Positions 34,796 through 44,119 of a stretch of 64,000 nucleotides of DNA are shown in pieces. How positions within the stretch are numbered: position 1 is the stretch's first letter; each line of letters begins with the position of its first letter. The stretch lies in NCBI GenBank assembly GCA_944389025.1, contig CALXKU010000014.1:1-64000 (forward strand), written 5' to 3'. This DNA comes from an uncultured Spirochaetaceae bacterium. Lineage in GTDB: Bacteria; Spirochaetota; Spirochaetia; Sphaerochaetales; Sphaerochaetaceae. The notes below the pieces were generated by a model. The model was given only the letters and a program-made list of their open reading frames with translations, did no database searches and was not told the DNA's origin. The position numbers and the translations under genes were made by a program.

Positions 34796-36127
34796 TGAGC
34801 GTCTTCTTCTCATCATGAAATAGGCATACGGGTATTCGAAAAGGATCATCATTATCCAGCCTACCGCACAGGCGATGGCAATCGACTCGATGCCCATGAA
34901 GTTAATCAGTATGAAAGTGAATATCACCCTCAGTACCACCTGTATAGTGGTCGATATGAGGGTGATTCTCATTTTTCCCATACCTCTCATGAAGCCCTGT
35001 ATCCCGTTCGTAAGGGAAGGCAGCAGGTAGAAGAAGGACATGAGAAAAAGATACCTTTCCCCCTCAGCAAGGACTTGAGAGGAGTTCTCTCCTGAGAGGA
35101 ACAGGGTCATGATTTTCTCTCTGAGAATAAAGACCGTGATTCCTATGAAGAGCGCGTATGACACTTCAAGAAGAAGGCCGCTGCGAAGGCCTAGCCGGAT
35201 TCTGTCCTCTTTCTTAGCTCCTCTGTTCTGAGCTGTGAATGTCGTGATTGCGTGTCCTATGTTCTGCTCCGGGGTAAGTGCGAAGTCGTCGACCCTTGCT
35301 GCCGCGTTGAAAGCTGCAATCACATCAACACCAAGGGAATTCACAGCACTCTGTATCATGAGCTTACCGACAGGCTGTACCGACTGCTGGAGGGCTGTAA
35401 GTGAGCCGTAGCTCAGAATCTGGCCAAGCATCTTCCCATCCATTGACAGATCCCCTCTTCTGAGGCGTAGCAGGGGTACGCTTTTCTGTATGTATGAGAA
35501 TGATAGTATGGCCGATACCGCTTCCGCAATTACGGTTGTCGTAGCACTGCATCTTATGCCAAATCCCAAGAAGCCTACGAATATGATATCGAGTATGAGA
35601 TTTAGAGCAGAGGAGAAAAGAAGGAATTTAAGCGGGGTGGAGGAGTCCCCAACGCTTTTCAGCGCACTTGAGAGCGCGTTGTAAAAATAAGTGAATGGGG
35701 TTGCAAGGAATATAATCCTTAAATAAGAGGCGCTTATCTCCCTTATGTCCTGTGGCGTGTTTATCCAGATGAGAATTCGATCTGCCAGAATGAATCCTGC
35801 TAGGCTTACGACAAGAGAGAAGACGATGCCGAAAAGGAGCAGTGTCGAGAGGGCTTTCTTCAGTCTTTCCTCATCCTGCGCCCCGTAGTACTGGCTCATG
35901 AGTACCCCGCTACCGATGCTCAGCCCTGATATTGAGAGGATTAGAAGATTCATTACAGGAGCGGAGATACCTGTTGCTGCAAGAGCATCTCTCCCGATGA
36001 ACCGTCCAGCGATTATGCTGTCCGCAGCGTTATAAAACAGCTGGAAAGCAGATGCGAGTACCAATGGGATGGCATATCGGATCATGTGTCTCATCGGACT
36101 GTTCTCAGTCATTCTCATTTCGGCCAT
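34790..36127 (-). CDS. MATE-family multidrug/cation exporter
   Basis: A 445-residue transporter with about 12 membrane helices. The N-terminus MRHMIRYAIPLVLASAFQLFYNAADSIIAGRFIG is the MATE entry helix, and GIRCSATTTVIAE and ISSxxNxxxD-like segments follow. MATE pumps exchange Na+ or H+ for drugs or metabolites. It is transcribed alone, opposite the pectin ABC operon, so a shared regulatory region lies at 36128-36318. The substrate is not known. Confidence 0.9.
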   Translation of the reverse strand: MAEMRMTENSPMRHMIRYAIPLVLASAFQLFYNAADSIIAGRFIGRDALAATGISAPVMNLLILSISGLSIGSGVLMSQYYGAQDEERLKKALSTLLLFGIVFSLVVSLAGFILADRILIWINTPQDIREISASYLRIIFLATPFTYFYNALSSALKSVGDSSTPLKFLLFSSALNLILDIIFVGFLGFGIRCSATTTVIAEAVSAILSFSYIQKSVPLLRLRRGDLSMDGKMLGQILSYGSLTALQQSVQPVGKLMIQSAVNSLGVDVIAAFNAAARVDDFALTPEQNIGHAITTFTAQNRGAKKEDRIRLGLRSGLLLEVSYALFIGITVFILREKIMTLFLSGENSSQVLAEGERYLFLMSFFYLLPSLTNGIQGFMRGMGKMRITLISTTIQVVLRVIFTFILINFMGIESIAIACAVGWIMMILFEYPYAYFMMRRRRSS

Positions 36128-36318
36128 GAATGCTTTATAGCACTAAAGAGGGGGAAAAGAAAGAAGAAAATGCCAGTAGCCGTTTTTTCCGCTCTGCAAA
36201 CGGTAAAAGTGGTACTAACGGAAGAAAAAAACTTGAAAAGGTCTGAATTGTACAAAAAAGCTCATGCATTTTCTTTTTTTTTCGCCTTATCGTTAATCTA
36301 TACAGGTGGAAGCAAACA

Positions 36319-37293
36319 ATGACAACTAACAAAAACAAAGCAACAAATGGTTCGACGGTTGTAGTGAATGCGCCTTTAAATAGCAAAGGCCGCCTAGGAA
36401 AGGAGATCAGGAGGCACGCCTCTGTGTACCTTCTCCTGATAATTCCTCTGGTTTACTACATCATTTTCAAGTACGTTCCAATCTGGAACGCACAGATTGC
36501 GTTCAAGGACTTCCAGGCCCGTAAGGGTGTGCTTGGAAGCGCATGGATCGGATTCCAGAACTTCTCTGATTTTATCAACTCCTTCTATTTCTGGGAGCTT
36601 TTGAGGAATACGGTCTTCTACAGCGTGGGAAAGATTATCATCAGTCTTCCGCTGTCAATCATCCTTGCAATCGCCATCTACGAGTGTACTCGTCCGATTC
36701 TCAGAAAAATCGTACAGACGCTCGCATATCTTCCTCACTTCCTGTCATGGGTTATCATGTATGGTATCCTTCTTTCACTTCTTGCTCCGGCAGACGGTGT
36801 TCTCAATGACCTTATAAAGCTCTGCGGCGGTGCACCGATTGACTTCCTTTCAAGCGTTGATGCGTTCCCATGGGTTGTTCTTATATCGGATGCCTGGAAG
36901 GAGATGGGATGGAGTGCAATCATCTTCATCGCCGCTCTCATGGGAATCGACGTATCCCTTTTTGAAGCTGCAATGGTTGAGGGTGCGAACAGCTGGCAGA
37001 GAATCAAGTATATAACGCTTCCTGCAATCAAGCCGGTTATCGTAACCGTTCTTCTTCTCAAGATCGGTACGATTCTTGATGCTGGATTCGATCAGATCTA
37101 CATGCTCTACAGCCAGCCTGTCTACTCTGTCGCGGATATCATCGACACATGGGTTTACAGACAGGGACTTCTGCAGTTCGAGTTCGGACTTGCTACCGCT
37201 GTAGGTCTTTTCAAGGGTGTGTTCGGTATGATACTCATGCTTGTTTCGAACAAGCTCGTTTCTAAGATGAACGAAGGTTCATCAATCTTCTGA
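36319..37293 (+). CDS. Sugar ABC transporter permease (LplB type)
   Basis: A 324-residue inner-membrane permease of the CUT1 class. An N-terminal cytoplasmic tail precedes ASVYLLLIIPLVYYIIFKYVP, and six helices follow. The EAA loop is FEAAMVEGANSWQRIKYITLPAI, which contacts the ATPase. Together with the next two genes it forms an LplB/YtcP/LplA-like importer, a subfamily linked to pectin and rhamnogalacturonan oligosaccharides. No ATPase gene is nearby, so a shared MsmX-type ATPase is presumed. AGGTGG precedes the ATG. Confidence 0.92.
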   Translation: MTTNKNKATNGSTVVVNAPLNSKGRLGKEIRRHASVYLLLIIPLVYYIIFKYVPIWNAQIAFKDFQARKGVLGSAWIGFQNFSDFINSFYFWELLRNTVFYSVGKIIISLPLSIILAIAIYECTRPILRKIVQTLAYLPHFLSWVIMYGILLSLLAPADGVLNDLIKLCGGAPIDFLSSVDAFPWVVLISDAWKEMGWSAIIFIAALMGIDVSLFEAAMVEGANSWQRIKYITLPAIKPVIVTVLLLKIGTILDAGFDQIYMLYSQPVYSVADIIDTWVYRQGLLQFEFGLATAVGLFKGVFGMILMLVSNKLVSKMNEGSSIF

Positions 37294-37308
37294 TAGGAGG
37301 TGCTGGAA

Positions 37309-38283
37309 ATGGCAGAGAAAGAAATGAATGTTAAGGCTGCGGCAGTACCTGCTACAGATAAGAAAAAGAAGGAGAAGGTTCATCTCAAGCCGAATCTCCA
37401 CAATAAGACTGTCCGTCCTACTACGGCAGACCACGTCTTCCAGATACTTGTTGACGTGTTCATGGTGTTCATCCTTATTGTGATTGTTGTGCCTGTATGG
37501 TCAACCATTACACTCTCTTTCAGACCGAACACCTACATCGGAACATATCTTGAGGGAATGTTCCTTCCCCCATGGGATTGGTCGATTGACGCTTATAAGG
37601 CTCTTTTGGGCAATGATGGGTTTGCAATGGCATTCTTCAACAGCCTCAAGATACTCGTTGGCGGAGTCTTCTGTGCACTCTTCTTAACGATTCCGATGGC
37701 ATATGTTATGTCGATCAAGACTCTTCCTGGAAGAAAGATTCTTTCGACACTCGTAATCATCCCGTATGTTTTCAACGTCGGCATGATTCCTGCATACCTC
37801 CTTGTCACAGGAATAGGGCTTCAGAACCATCTGGCGTCGGTATTCCTCCCTGGTGCGATTTCGACTTACAACCTCATCATTATGAGGCAGTTCTTTGATG
37901 GAATCCCGGGAGAGCTCAAGGAGAGTGCGAGAATCGATGGCTGTTCTGAAATACAGGTTCTCATAAGGATTATCATGCCGCTTTCAAAAGCGATCATCAT
38001 GACAATCGGACTGTATTACGGTGTATCGTTCTGGAACAACTTCTTCAATGCGATGCTCTATATCAGCAATGACTCGCTCTATCCGCTCCCGATTCTTCTG
38101 AGAAACATTCTCATGGCTTCCGGTATGAACGAGTTCGTAGAGGTCAATGCATTCGGAAATGCTCCTGTCCAGGCGATCAAAGCGGCATCGGTATTCCTTT
38201 CCGCAATCCCGATGGTAATTGCCTATCCGTTCATACAGAAGTATTTCACAAAGGGTACACTCCTCGGCTCAGTAAAGGGCTGA
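37309..38283 (+). CDS. Sugar ABC transporter permease (YtcP type)
   Basis: A 324-residue permease partner. The first 50 residues are a charged cytoplasmic tail (TDKKKKEKVHLK), then about six membrane helices. The EAA loop is LKESARIDGCSEIQVLIRIIMPL. ATG 37309 is chosen because TAGGAGG lies 8 bases before it. The closest architecture is YtcP of Bacillus. It would form a heterodimer with the upstream permease. Confidence 0.92.
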   Translation: MAEKEMNVKAAAVPATDKKKKEKVHLKPNLHNKTVRPTTADHVFQILVDVFMVFILIVIVVPVWSTITLSFRPNTYIGTYLEGMFLPPWDWSIDAYKALLGNDGFAMAFFNSLKILVGGVFCALFLTIPMAYVMSIKTLPGRKILSTLVIIPYVFNVGMIPAYLLVTGIGLQNHLASVFLPGAISTYNLIIMRQFFDGIPGELKESARIDGCSEIQVLIRIIMPLSKAIIMTIGLYYGVSFWNNFFNAMLYISNDSLYPLPILLRNILMASGMNEFVEVNAFGNAPVQAIKAASVFLSAIPMVIAYPFIQKYFTKGTLLGSVKG

Positions 38284-38320
38284 TGGTTTAGATACTGAAA
38301 TTAAGAAAAAGGAGATTCTT

Positions 38321-39892
38321 ATGAAGAAATTTGCAATCGTACTGTTCGCACTGGCTCTTCTTGCGTCACCGCTTTTCGCTCAGGGGTCGAAAGATTCTGC
38401 TTCTGCAGCGGGAAGCAATGAGCCTGTTACAATTGAGGTCTGGTATGGTGCAGCCATCACAGAGGCTGGTCCTGTTCCAGATGACTGGGTCGGCTATGAC
38501 ATACTGCGCGATGAGCATAACATCAATCTTGTCCTGACGGCTCTTCCTTCGAATGAGAACGATCAGGATGTGAGAATTCAGGCAGCCGGTGCAGCCAATG
38601 ATCTGCCAGAGCTTTTCATGGTACGCCGTCCGGTACTGCAGAACCTTGTTCGCCAGGGTCTTGTAGCACCTGTCGATGACTATTTCGCACTCATGCCTCA
38701 CAGAACTGAGATCATGTATGATGAGAATGCCATCAGAATGGCTACGATAGATGGAGAATGCTACGGCTTTGCTTCTCCTGGAGCAATTGCTAGGAACGAA
38801 GGTCTTCTCATCAGGAAGGACTGGCTCGACAATCTCGGACTTGAAGTTCCTACGACAACAGAGGAGCTCAGAGAGGTACTCAGAGCTTTCACGTTCGATG
38901 ATCCAGATGGAAATGGAAGGGACGATACCTGGGGCTTCGGTGCATTCGTAGAGAGTGACATGACGATAAACGGTTATCCTGGATCAAGGTTCTTCCCGCT
39001 TCTCGGAGCTTTTGACGTGGCTGGTCTCTGGTCACTTGATGGTGATCACCTTGGACTCAACGTTCTTCGCCCAGAGTTCTATGATGCCATGGTTTATATC
39101 CGCTCTCTCATTGCAGAGGGACTTGTTGATCCGAACTGGCTCTCTTATAGAAAGGATGATTTCCGTGCGGCTTGGAAGCAGGGTAGATTCGGTGTCATGA
39201 AGGAGCAGAACGCTGCGTTTGCGGCTGAGTCCAACTATGCTCCGTTTGATGCCAACTTCCCAGATGGAGAATGGATTGTTGTCGATGCTATTGAAGGTCC
39301 TGACGGATATGCCGCAATCGGTGCATATGACCAGAATTACAGAATCCTTGCAATCAGCCAGGAAGCAGTCGATGCTGGAAAGGCAGAGAAGATCTGTGAA
39401 CTGCTAGAATGGATGAGTTCCGATGAGGGATACCTGCTCTGCGGATGGGGACAGGAAGGAATAAACTATGTTCTCGATGAGAATGGAATCCCGACCGCTG
39501 GAGATCTTGGAGATATGGCTTTCTCAGGAACAGCTGGACAGGTATATACGCAGCTTAGGAACATGGTATTCTACAATAGCGATACCGAGCTCGCATCCAG
39601 ATATCCGACATATACGACAGCCGTATCAGGAAAGACGATGTCAGCTCTGGCGACATTGAGGGAGATGCAGTCCAAGGAATGGATTCCTGCAATCGGTTCT
39701 GGAATGATGCCGACTCCTAATGCTGATGTATTCAGATATTTCGAGCAGTCACTTGCCGAGTTCCTTTCTGGACAGAAGGAGCTTACACCTGAGAACTGGC
39801 AGGCTTTCCTTGATCAGTTTGACAAGATCGGCGGTGGTGCATGGAATGCTGAAGGCGTTGCATATGCCCAGGAGAACGGTCTGGTTTATTAA
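38321..39892 (+). CDS. Extracellular sugar-binding protein (LplA type)
   Basis: A 523-residue solute-binding protein. A signal peptide is clear (MKKFAIVLFALALLASPLFA), with cleavage probably after SPLFA; no lipobox Cys is present, so it is likely free in the periplasm. The mature protein is the large CUT1 binding-protein fold typical of LplA, whose members bind oligosaccharides from pectin. It is followed by a strong hairpin before the GH105 gene, which may keep its mRNA abundant. Confidence 0.92.
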   Translation: MKKFAIVLFALALLASPLFAQGSKDSASAAGSNEPVTIEVWYGAAITEAGPVPDDWVGYDILRDEHNINLVLTALPSNENDQDVRIQAAGAANDLPELFMVRRPVLQNLVRQGLVAPVDDYFALMPHRTEIMYDENAIRMATIDGECYGFASPGAIARNEGLLIRKDWLDNLGLEVPTTTEELREVLRAFTFDDPDGNGRDDTWGFGAFVESDMTINGYPGSRFFPLLGAFDVAGLWSLDGDHLGLNVLRPEFYDAMVYIRSLIAEGLVDPNWLSYRKDDFRAAWKQGRFGVMKEQNAAFAAESNYAPFDANFPDGEWIVVDAIEGPDGYAAIGAYDQNYRILAISQEAVDAGKAEKICELLEWMSSDEGYLLCGWGQEGINYVLDENGIPTAGDLGDMAFSGTAGQVYTQLRNMVFYNSDTELASRYPTYTTAVSGKTMSALATLREMQSKEWIPAIGSGMMPTPNADVFRYFEQSLAEFLSGQKELTPENWQAFLDQFDKIGGGAWNAEGVAYAQENGLVY

Positions 39893-39904
39893 TCTAAATA
39901 CTAA

Positions 39905-39928
39905 GGTCGGCTGTCTATGCAGCCGGCC
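39905..39928 (+). promoter_or_regulatory. Intercistronic hairpin after binding-protein gene
   Basis: GGTCGGCTG (39905-39913) and CAGCCGGCC (39920-39928) form a 9-bp stem with a 6-base loop and no U-run. Such stems after binding-protein genes often protect the upstream mRNA from 3' decay. Confidence 0.6.
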
Positions 39929-39948
39929 ATCTTGAAAAGGAAATGGAA

Positions 39949-41037
39949 ATGGAAGCACTTTCTCTGAAAATGGCAAACAGCGTTAAGTCGTATTACAGGC
40001 CTGGCGATATGAAATGGCATTATGAGCACGGCCTTGTCCTCTATGCATCCCTCAGGGCGGGAAATCATTATGGAGATGATTCGATTTACCCTTGGGTCTA
40101 CTCGATGTATGACAGACTGATTGGAGATGATGGATCTATTGCCACTTACAGGGAAGGTGAGTTCAATCTTGACCAGATCAATGCTGGACGAGCACTTTTT
40201 GAGCTGTACGACAGATCTGGTGAAGAAAGGTTCATAAAGGCCGCAGATAGACTTAGGAGTCAGCTCATCCATCAGCCAAGATGCCTCAATGGCGTGTACT
40301 GGCATAAGGAAATCTATCCATGGCAGATCTGGCTTGATGGGCTGTACATGGAAGGGCCATTCAACGCGGAGTATGCGAAAAGGAATTCGGATGATGCCGT
40401 CTTTGATGATATCGCATCACAGCTTGAGAAGACGTATGAATGCCTCCTGGATGAGAAGACTGGGCTTGTATATCACGCGTATGACGAGTCCAGAGGACAG
40501 AGATGGAGCAATGCGATTACAGGAAAGAGCCCGCATTTCTGGTCAAGAAGCATCGGTTGGTACCTTATGGCCTTAATTGATGTTCTTGACTATCTTCCTG
40601 AGGATCATAAAGAGAGGAATAATCTTATCTCCATCTTCAATAAACTCATGAAAGCTGTTCTTGTTTTCCAGGATGAGAGCGGGATGTGGTATCAGGTACC
40701 GGATGAGAAGGGAAGGGATAAGAACTATCTTGAAACCAGCGGAAGCAGCATGTTCGCTTACGCGCTCTTTAAGAGCATCCGCATGGGTTATTCAGATGAT
40801 TCATCATATATACCTGCCGCAAGGAAGGCTATGGATGGAATCAGAAAGACATATCTTACTCTTGATGAGAAGGGGATTTATCATCTGGGCGGAATATGTT
40901 CAGTGGCGGGGCTTGGAGGTAACCCGTACCGTGATGGCTCTTTTGCCTACTATGTAAAAGAGAAAATCGCGACTGACGATTTCAAAGGTGTAGGGCCGTT
41001 TATTCTAGCCTGTCTGGAAGAGGAGGAGAGCAGATAA
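39949..41037 (+). CDS. GH105 unsaturated rhamnogalacturonyl hydrolase
   Basis: A 362-residue alpha/alpha-barrel hydrolase of the GH88/GH105 group (YesR/YteR). It removes unsaturated galacturonyl residues from rhamnogalacturonan oligosaccharides by hydration. The proposed acid is Asp130 in WLDGLYM. Other family segments are YHAYDESRGQRWSN and SRSIGWYLMALIDVLDYLP. No signal peptide, so it works in the cytoplasm on imported sugars. ATG 39949 is spaced better from AAAAGG than ATG 39943. Confidence 0.92.
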   Translation: MEALSLKMANSVKSYYRPGDMKWHYEHGLVLYASLRAGNHYGDDSIYPWVYSMYDRLIGDDGSIATYREGEFNLDQINAGRALFELYDRSGEERFIKAADRLRSQLIHQPRCLNGVYWHKEIYPWQIWLDGLYMEGPFNAEYAKRNSDDAVFDDIASQLEKTYECLLDEKTGLVYHAYDESRGQRWSNAITGKSPHFWSRSIGWYLMALIDVLDYLPEDHKERNNLISIFNKLMKAVLVFQDESGMWYQVPDEKGRDKNYLETSGSSMFAYALFKSIRMGYSDDSSYIPAARKAMDGIRKTYLTLDEKGIYHLGGICSVAGLGGNPYRDGSFAYYVKEKIATDDFKGVGPFILACLEEEESR

Positions 41038-41079
41038 GCTTCCACTTTAGAGTCTCTTCCTCTTCCAGCAGCATTTAAA

Positions 41080-41955
41080 TCAGATTGAATCAAGGTAGAG
41101 GAGGGTCTCTTTCAAGGTGGATGGCTTGAGATTCTCCAAGAGGATTGGAACGTCGATTCCGTATTCCCTGAGAAGGGAGAATATGACTGACCAGTCGACG
41201 ACGCCTTCCATGAGCGGTTTGTTCCCGATTTTCCAGCCATTGGAATCCAGAACGTAGTTCTTGGCATGGATGGCTACGATATCGGGTGCAAGAAGGTCGA
41301 GATCCGCTCTCACAGCCCTCCCCACCGCCTCTTTGCTTGGCTTTTCGCGCACAGAGCCATCCTCCTCTTCGATTCCAAGCCAGCTGGTGAGGTTGATAGG
41401 ATCGTAGATGACTTTCAGGCTGTCGCTTCTGAAGGTGTCAAGAACTCTTCTCATGCGTTTCGCGGAGCAGATGGTGTGTTGTCTTGATACCGCCTCAAGG
41501 GTGACGACCGCTCCCACGTCTTCCGCTTTTCTGAGAAGACGTTCGACGGAGGAGAGGAAGAGTGAGAAGTTCTCTTCTTCAAAAGTGAGGGGATTGTAGG
41601 AGCAATCGGGATTTGCACTTCCCGTTTCTGTCCCTACATATCTGCATCCGAACTCCTCGTGGAGTTCGAGATTCCTCTCGAACCGTCTCAGGTGATCTTC
41701 CCTTGCGGAAGGATCTGGATGTACGGGATTGATGTAGCATCCGATTATGGCGACAGATACTCCGTGTTCTCTGAGGGTATCGCGTACGGATGATATGTAC
41801 TCCGGTGTATACTCGCTGTACTTCGGAGATGATGGGATGACCTTGTTCAAGGCGAGCTGTATCTGGCTCCTCTTCTTATAGGTCTCGATAGTTGATGCAA
41901 GCGACTCGACAGAGTCGAACTTGCCAAAATCATGAGCTCTGAATCCAATTTCCAT
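41080..41955 (-). CDS. Sugar phosphate isomerase/epimerase-like TIM-barrel protein
   Basis: A 291-residue AP-endonuclease-2-fold protein. Segments are IGCYINPVHPDPSAREDHLRRF, ETGSANPD, TLEAVSRQHTIC, VIYDPINL and HAKNYVL, with the Glu and His pattern expected of metal-binding isomerases. It probably interconverts a keto-sugar or sugar acid from pectin breakdown, but the exact reaction is unknown. It is on the opposite strand to its neighbours within the pectin locus. Confidence 0.8.
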   Translation of the reverse strand: MEIGFRAHDFGKFDSVESLASTIETYKKRSQIQLALNKVIPSSPKYSEYTPEYISSVRDTLREHGVSVAIIGCYINPVHPDPSAREDHLRRFERNLELHEEFGCRYVGTETGSANPDCSYNPLTFEEENFSLFLSSVERLLRKAEDVGAVVTLEAVSRQHTICSAKRMRRVLDTFRSDSLKVIYDPINLTSWLGIEEEDGSVREKPSKEAVGRAVRADLDLLAPDIVAIHAKNYVLDSNGWKIGNKPLMEGVVDWSVIFSLLREYGIDVPILLENLKPSTLKETLLYLDSI

Positions 41956-42004
41956 ATTAAGGAAATTTTAAATTCAGAAACTAAGGTTTGTAAAGGAAGA
42001 AGGT

Positions 42005-43351
42005 ATGGAATTTGAATCTATTCTCTCTTACGGTGCGATTGGCGATGGAAAACATGATGATAGTGCCGCATTCAGGAAGGCTCTTTCTCTTGGCCGATGG
42101 ATAACTGTTCCCTCCGGGAAATATCTTACAGGTCCGCTTGATGTCGCAAGTGGTACCCGCCTCCAGCTTGAAAAAGGGGCGGTGATTGTCTTCAAACCCG
42201 AGTTCGAGCAGTATGAACCCATTTACACGAGATGGGAAGGTGTTAACTGCTATGCAATGCATCCCTGCATGCTGATTAAGGATGCAGAGAATGTCTCAAT
42301 AGTCGGAGATGGAATTATTGATGGAAGCGGGCAGGCATGGTGGGAGACTGCGGAATACAAGAGATATAATCAGGTCAAGCCTGAGAGTGAGATCGAGATG
42401 CGTTTCGCCGCTCTCAATCCTGGCTATGAGAGTCAGCCGGGTGGAGGTGGTGGCAGACAGTGCCAGTTCCTCAGACCCCCACTTCTCCAGACTCTGAATT
42501 CAAAGAATATTGAGATTCGTGGAGTAAGGCTTCAGAACAGTCCTTTCTGGACGCTGCATCCTGTCTATACGGATCATCTTGTGATTGAGAATGTCGATAT
42601 CAAGAATCCGTATAACAGCCCCAACACCGATGGAATAGATGTTGATTCCTGTACGAACGTGAGCATAATCGGGTGCACTGTGGATGTCGGTGACGACGGA
42701 ATCGCAATCAAGAGTGGAAGCGGTGAGGATGGAATAAGAACAGGGCGCATCACGGAGAATGTTTGCGTCTCTTCCTGCACTGTTCGCTCAGCGCATGGAG
42801 GAATCGTAATAGGAAGCGAGACCGCTGCTGGAATCAGGAACATATCGGCAGAGAACTGTCAGTTCATTGGTACGGACAGGGGAATAAGGATCAAGACCAG
42901 GAGAGGAAGAGGTGGTAAGATCGAGAATCTCTCATTCAAAGGTCTAAGAATCGAAAACAATATCTGTCCGATTGCGATTAACATGTATTATCGTTGCGGC
43001 TGTGATGATAAGAGCTGCTTCAGTCTCGATTCTCTTCCTGTGAATCCAGCAACTCCTTCGATTAGCAATGTGGATATCGAGGATTGTCATGCAACGGGTA
43101 GCAAGGCATCAAACGGATTCATCGTTGGACTTCCGGAAATGCCTGTAACCGGGCTCAGGATCAGAAATTGCTCATTCGCTCTGGAAGAAAAACCTTCTGA
43201 GGCGATAGACAAGAGCGAGATGTATGAAGGACTTCCTGTAATTGAGAGTCGTGCCATAAGGCTCAGAAATGTGGAAGTCGAGATTGAAAACGTATCGGTT
43301 ACCGGTTCTAAGGAGCCGTTCCTCATCGAGGATGGCTGCCTTATCCGATGA
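42005..43351 (+). CDS. GH28 polygalacturonase (cytoplasmic, probably exo-acting)
   Basis: A 448-residue beta-helix enzyme. The GH28 catalytic signature is complete: NTDG with Asp209, GDD with Asp230 and Asp231, HGG with His264, and R295-I-K297. The N-terminus SYGAIGDGKHDDSAAFRKAL is the typical start. There is no signal peptide, pointing to an intracellular enzyme that trims imported galacturonan or rhamnogalacturonan oligosaccharides. A Cys-rich stretch, YRCGCDDKSC near 325, is unusual for a cytoplasmic beta-helix protein. Confidence 0.93.
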   Translation: MEFESILSYGAIGDGKHDDSAAFRKALSLGRWITVPSGKYLTGPLDVASGTRLQLEKGAVIVFKPEFEQYEPIYTRWEGVNCYAMHPCMLIKDAENVSIVGDGIIDGSGQAWWETAEYKRYNQVKPESEIEMRFAALNPGYESQPGGGGGRQCQFLRPPLLQTLNSKNIEIRGVRLQNSPFWTLHPVYTDHLVIENVDIKNPYNSPNTDGIDVDSCTNVSIIGCTVDVGDDGIAIKSGSGEDGIRTGRITENVCVSSCTVRSAHGGIVIGSETAAGIRNISAENCQFIGTDRGIRIKTRRGRGGKIENLSFKGLRIENNICPIAINMYYRCGCDDKSCFSLDSLPVNPATPSISNVDIEDCHATGSKASNGFIVGLPEMPVTGLRIRNCSFALEEKPSEAIDKSEMYEGLPVIESRAIRLRNVEVEIENVSVTGSKEPFLIEDGCLIR

Positions 43352-43380
43352 TAGTATAACAACATTGTTCTCCTTTATTT

Positions 43381-43402
43381 CCTCCAAGGGTTTCCTTGGA
43401 GG
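43381..43402 (+). promoter_or_regulatory. Intercistronic hairpin after GH28 gene
   Basis: CCTCCAAGG (43381-43389) and CCTTGGAGG (43394-43402) make a perfect 9-bp stem with loop GTTT. There is no good U-run, so it is more likely an mRNA-stability or weak attenuation element between GH28 and the esterase gene. Confidence 0.55.
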
Positions 43403-43427
43403 ATTTCCGTAAAACAGGGAGGGATTT

Positions 43428-44093
43428 ATGCCGAGATTATTCATATTCGGAGATTCGACAGCGGCAATCAAGAGTGATGACGCCAGGCCGGAGACCGGCT
43501 GGGGAGAATGTTTTTCCCCGTACCTCTCTCCATCCTGGGTTCTTGATAACCGCGCTGTCAATGGCAGAAGCACCCGTCAGGTTCTTCAGAACGGGGAATT
43601 CTTCCGAGCTCTCTCAATTGCAGCCGCATCTGATGCCGCTTTGATTCAATATGGGCATAATGAGAGTAAGCCGGATGCGGAGAGGCATACCGAGCCTTGG
43701 ACCGATTTTGTGGATAATTTATCACTTATGGCCGATTCTCTGCACTCAAAAGGGGTAGCTGTATTCTTTCTTACCCCGATAAGCAGGAGAAGGTTCTCGG
43801 ACGGAATCCTACTTGATACCCATGGCGACTATCCTCTGGCGATGAAGGAGGCGGGAAGAAGGCTCTCTGTTCCGGTGCTTGATGTTACGGATGCTACCAT
43901 GAAGTTGCTTTCTGAGCTTGGAGAGGAGAAGAGCAGGGAGCTCTTTATGAATTTTGATTCCGGGTTATACCCTAATTACCCTGATGGGGATGATGATAAT
44001 ACCCATCTAAGACCTTATGGGGCAAAAACCATAGCAAAAATCATTGCAGATCTGTTGGTAGAATATAAGCCACCTTTTTTAAAAAAGATGTGA
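43428..44093 (+). CDS. SGNH acetylesterase (rhamnogalacturonan acetylesterase-like)
   Basis: A 221-residue SGNH hydrolase. Block I is FIFGDSTAA with the Ser, block II has Gly in NRAVNGRSTRQVL, block III has Asn in YGHNES, and block V is DNTHL with Asp and His. The arrangement is that of rhamnogalacturonan acetylesterase, which removes acetyl groups from the pectin backbone. No signal peptide is visible. It lies between GH28 and the regulator in the same direction. Confidence 0.88.
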   Translation: MPRLFIFGDSTAAIKSDDARPETGWGECFSPYLSPSWVLDNRAVNGRSTRQVLQNGEFFRALSIAAASDAALIQYGHNESKPDAERHTEPWTDFVDNLSLMADSLHSKGVAVFFLTPISRRRFSDGILLDTHGDYPLAMKEAGRRLSVPVLDVTDATMKLLSELGEEKSRELFMNFDSGLYPNYPDGDDDNTHLRPYGAKTIAKIIADLLVEYKPPFLKKM

Positions 44094-44119
44094 TATAATT
44101 GCGCCAAAAGGAGCAGATA

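Noticed and set aside
38321-38400. Lipoprotein signal in the LplA-type binding protein
   Set aside because: No Cys follows the hydrophobic core, so a type I signal peptide is the better reading.
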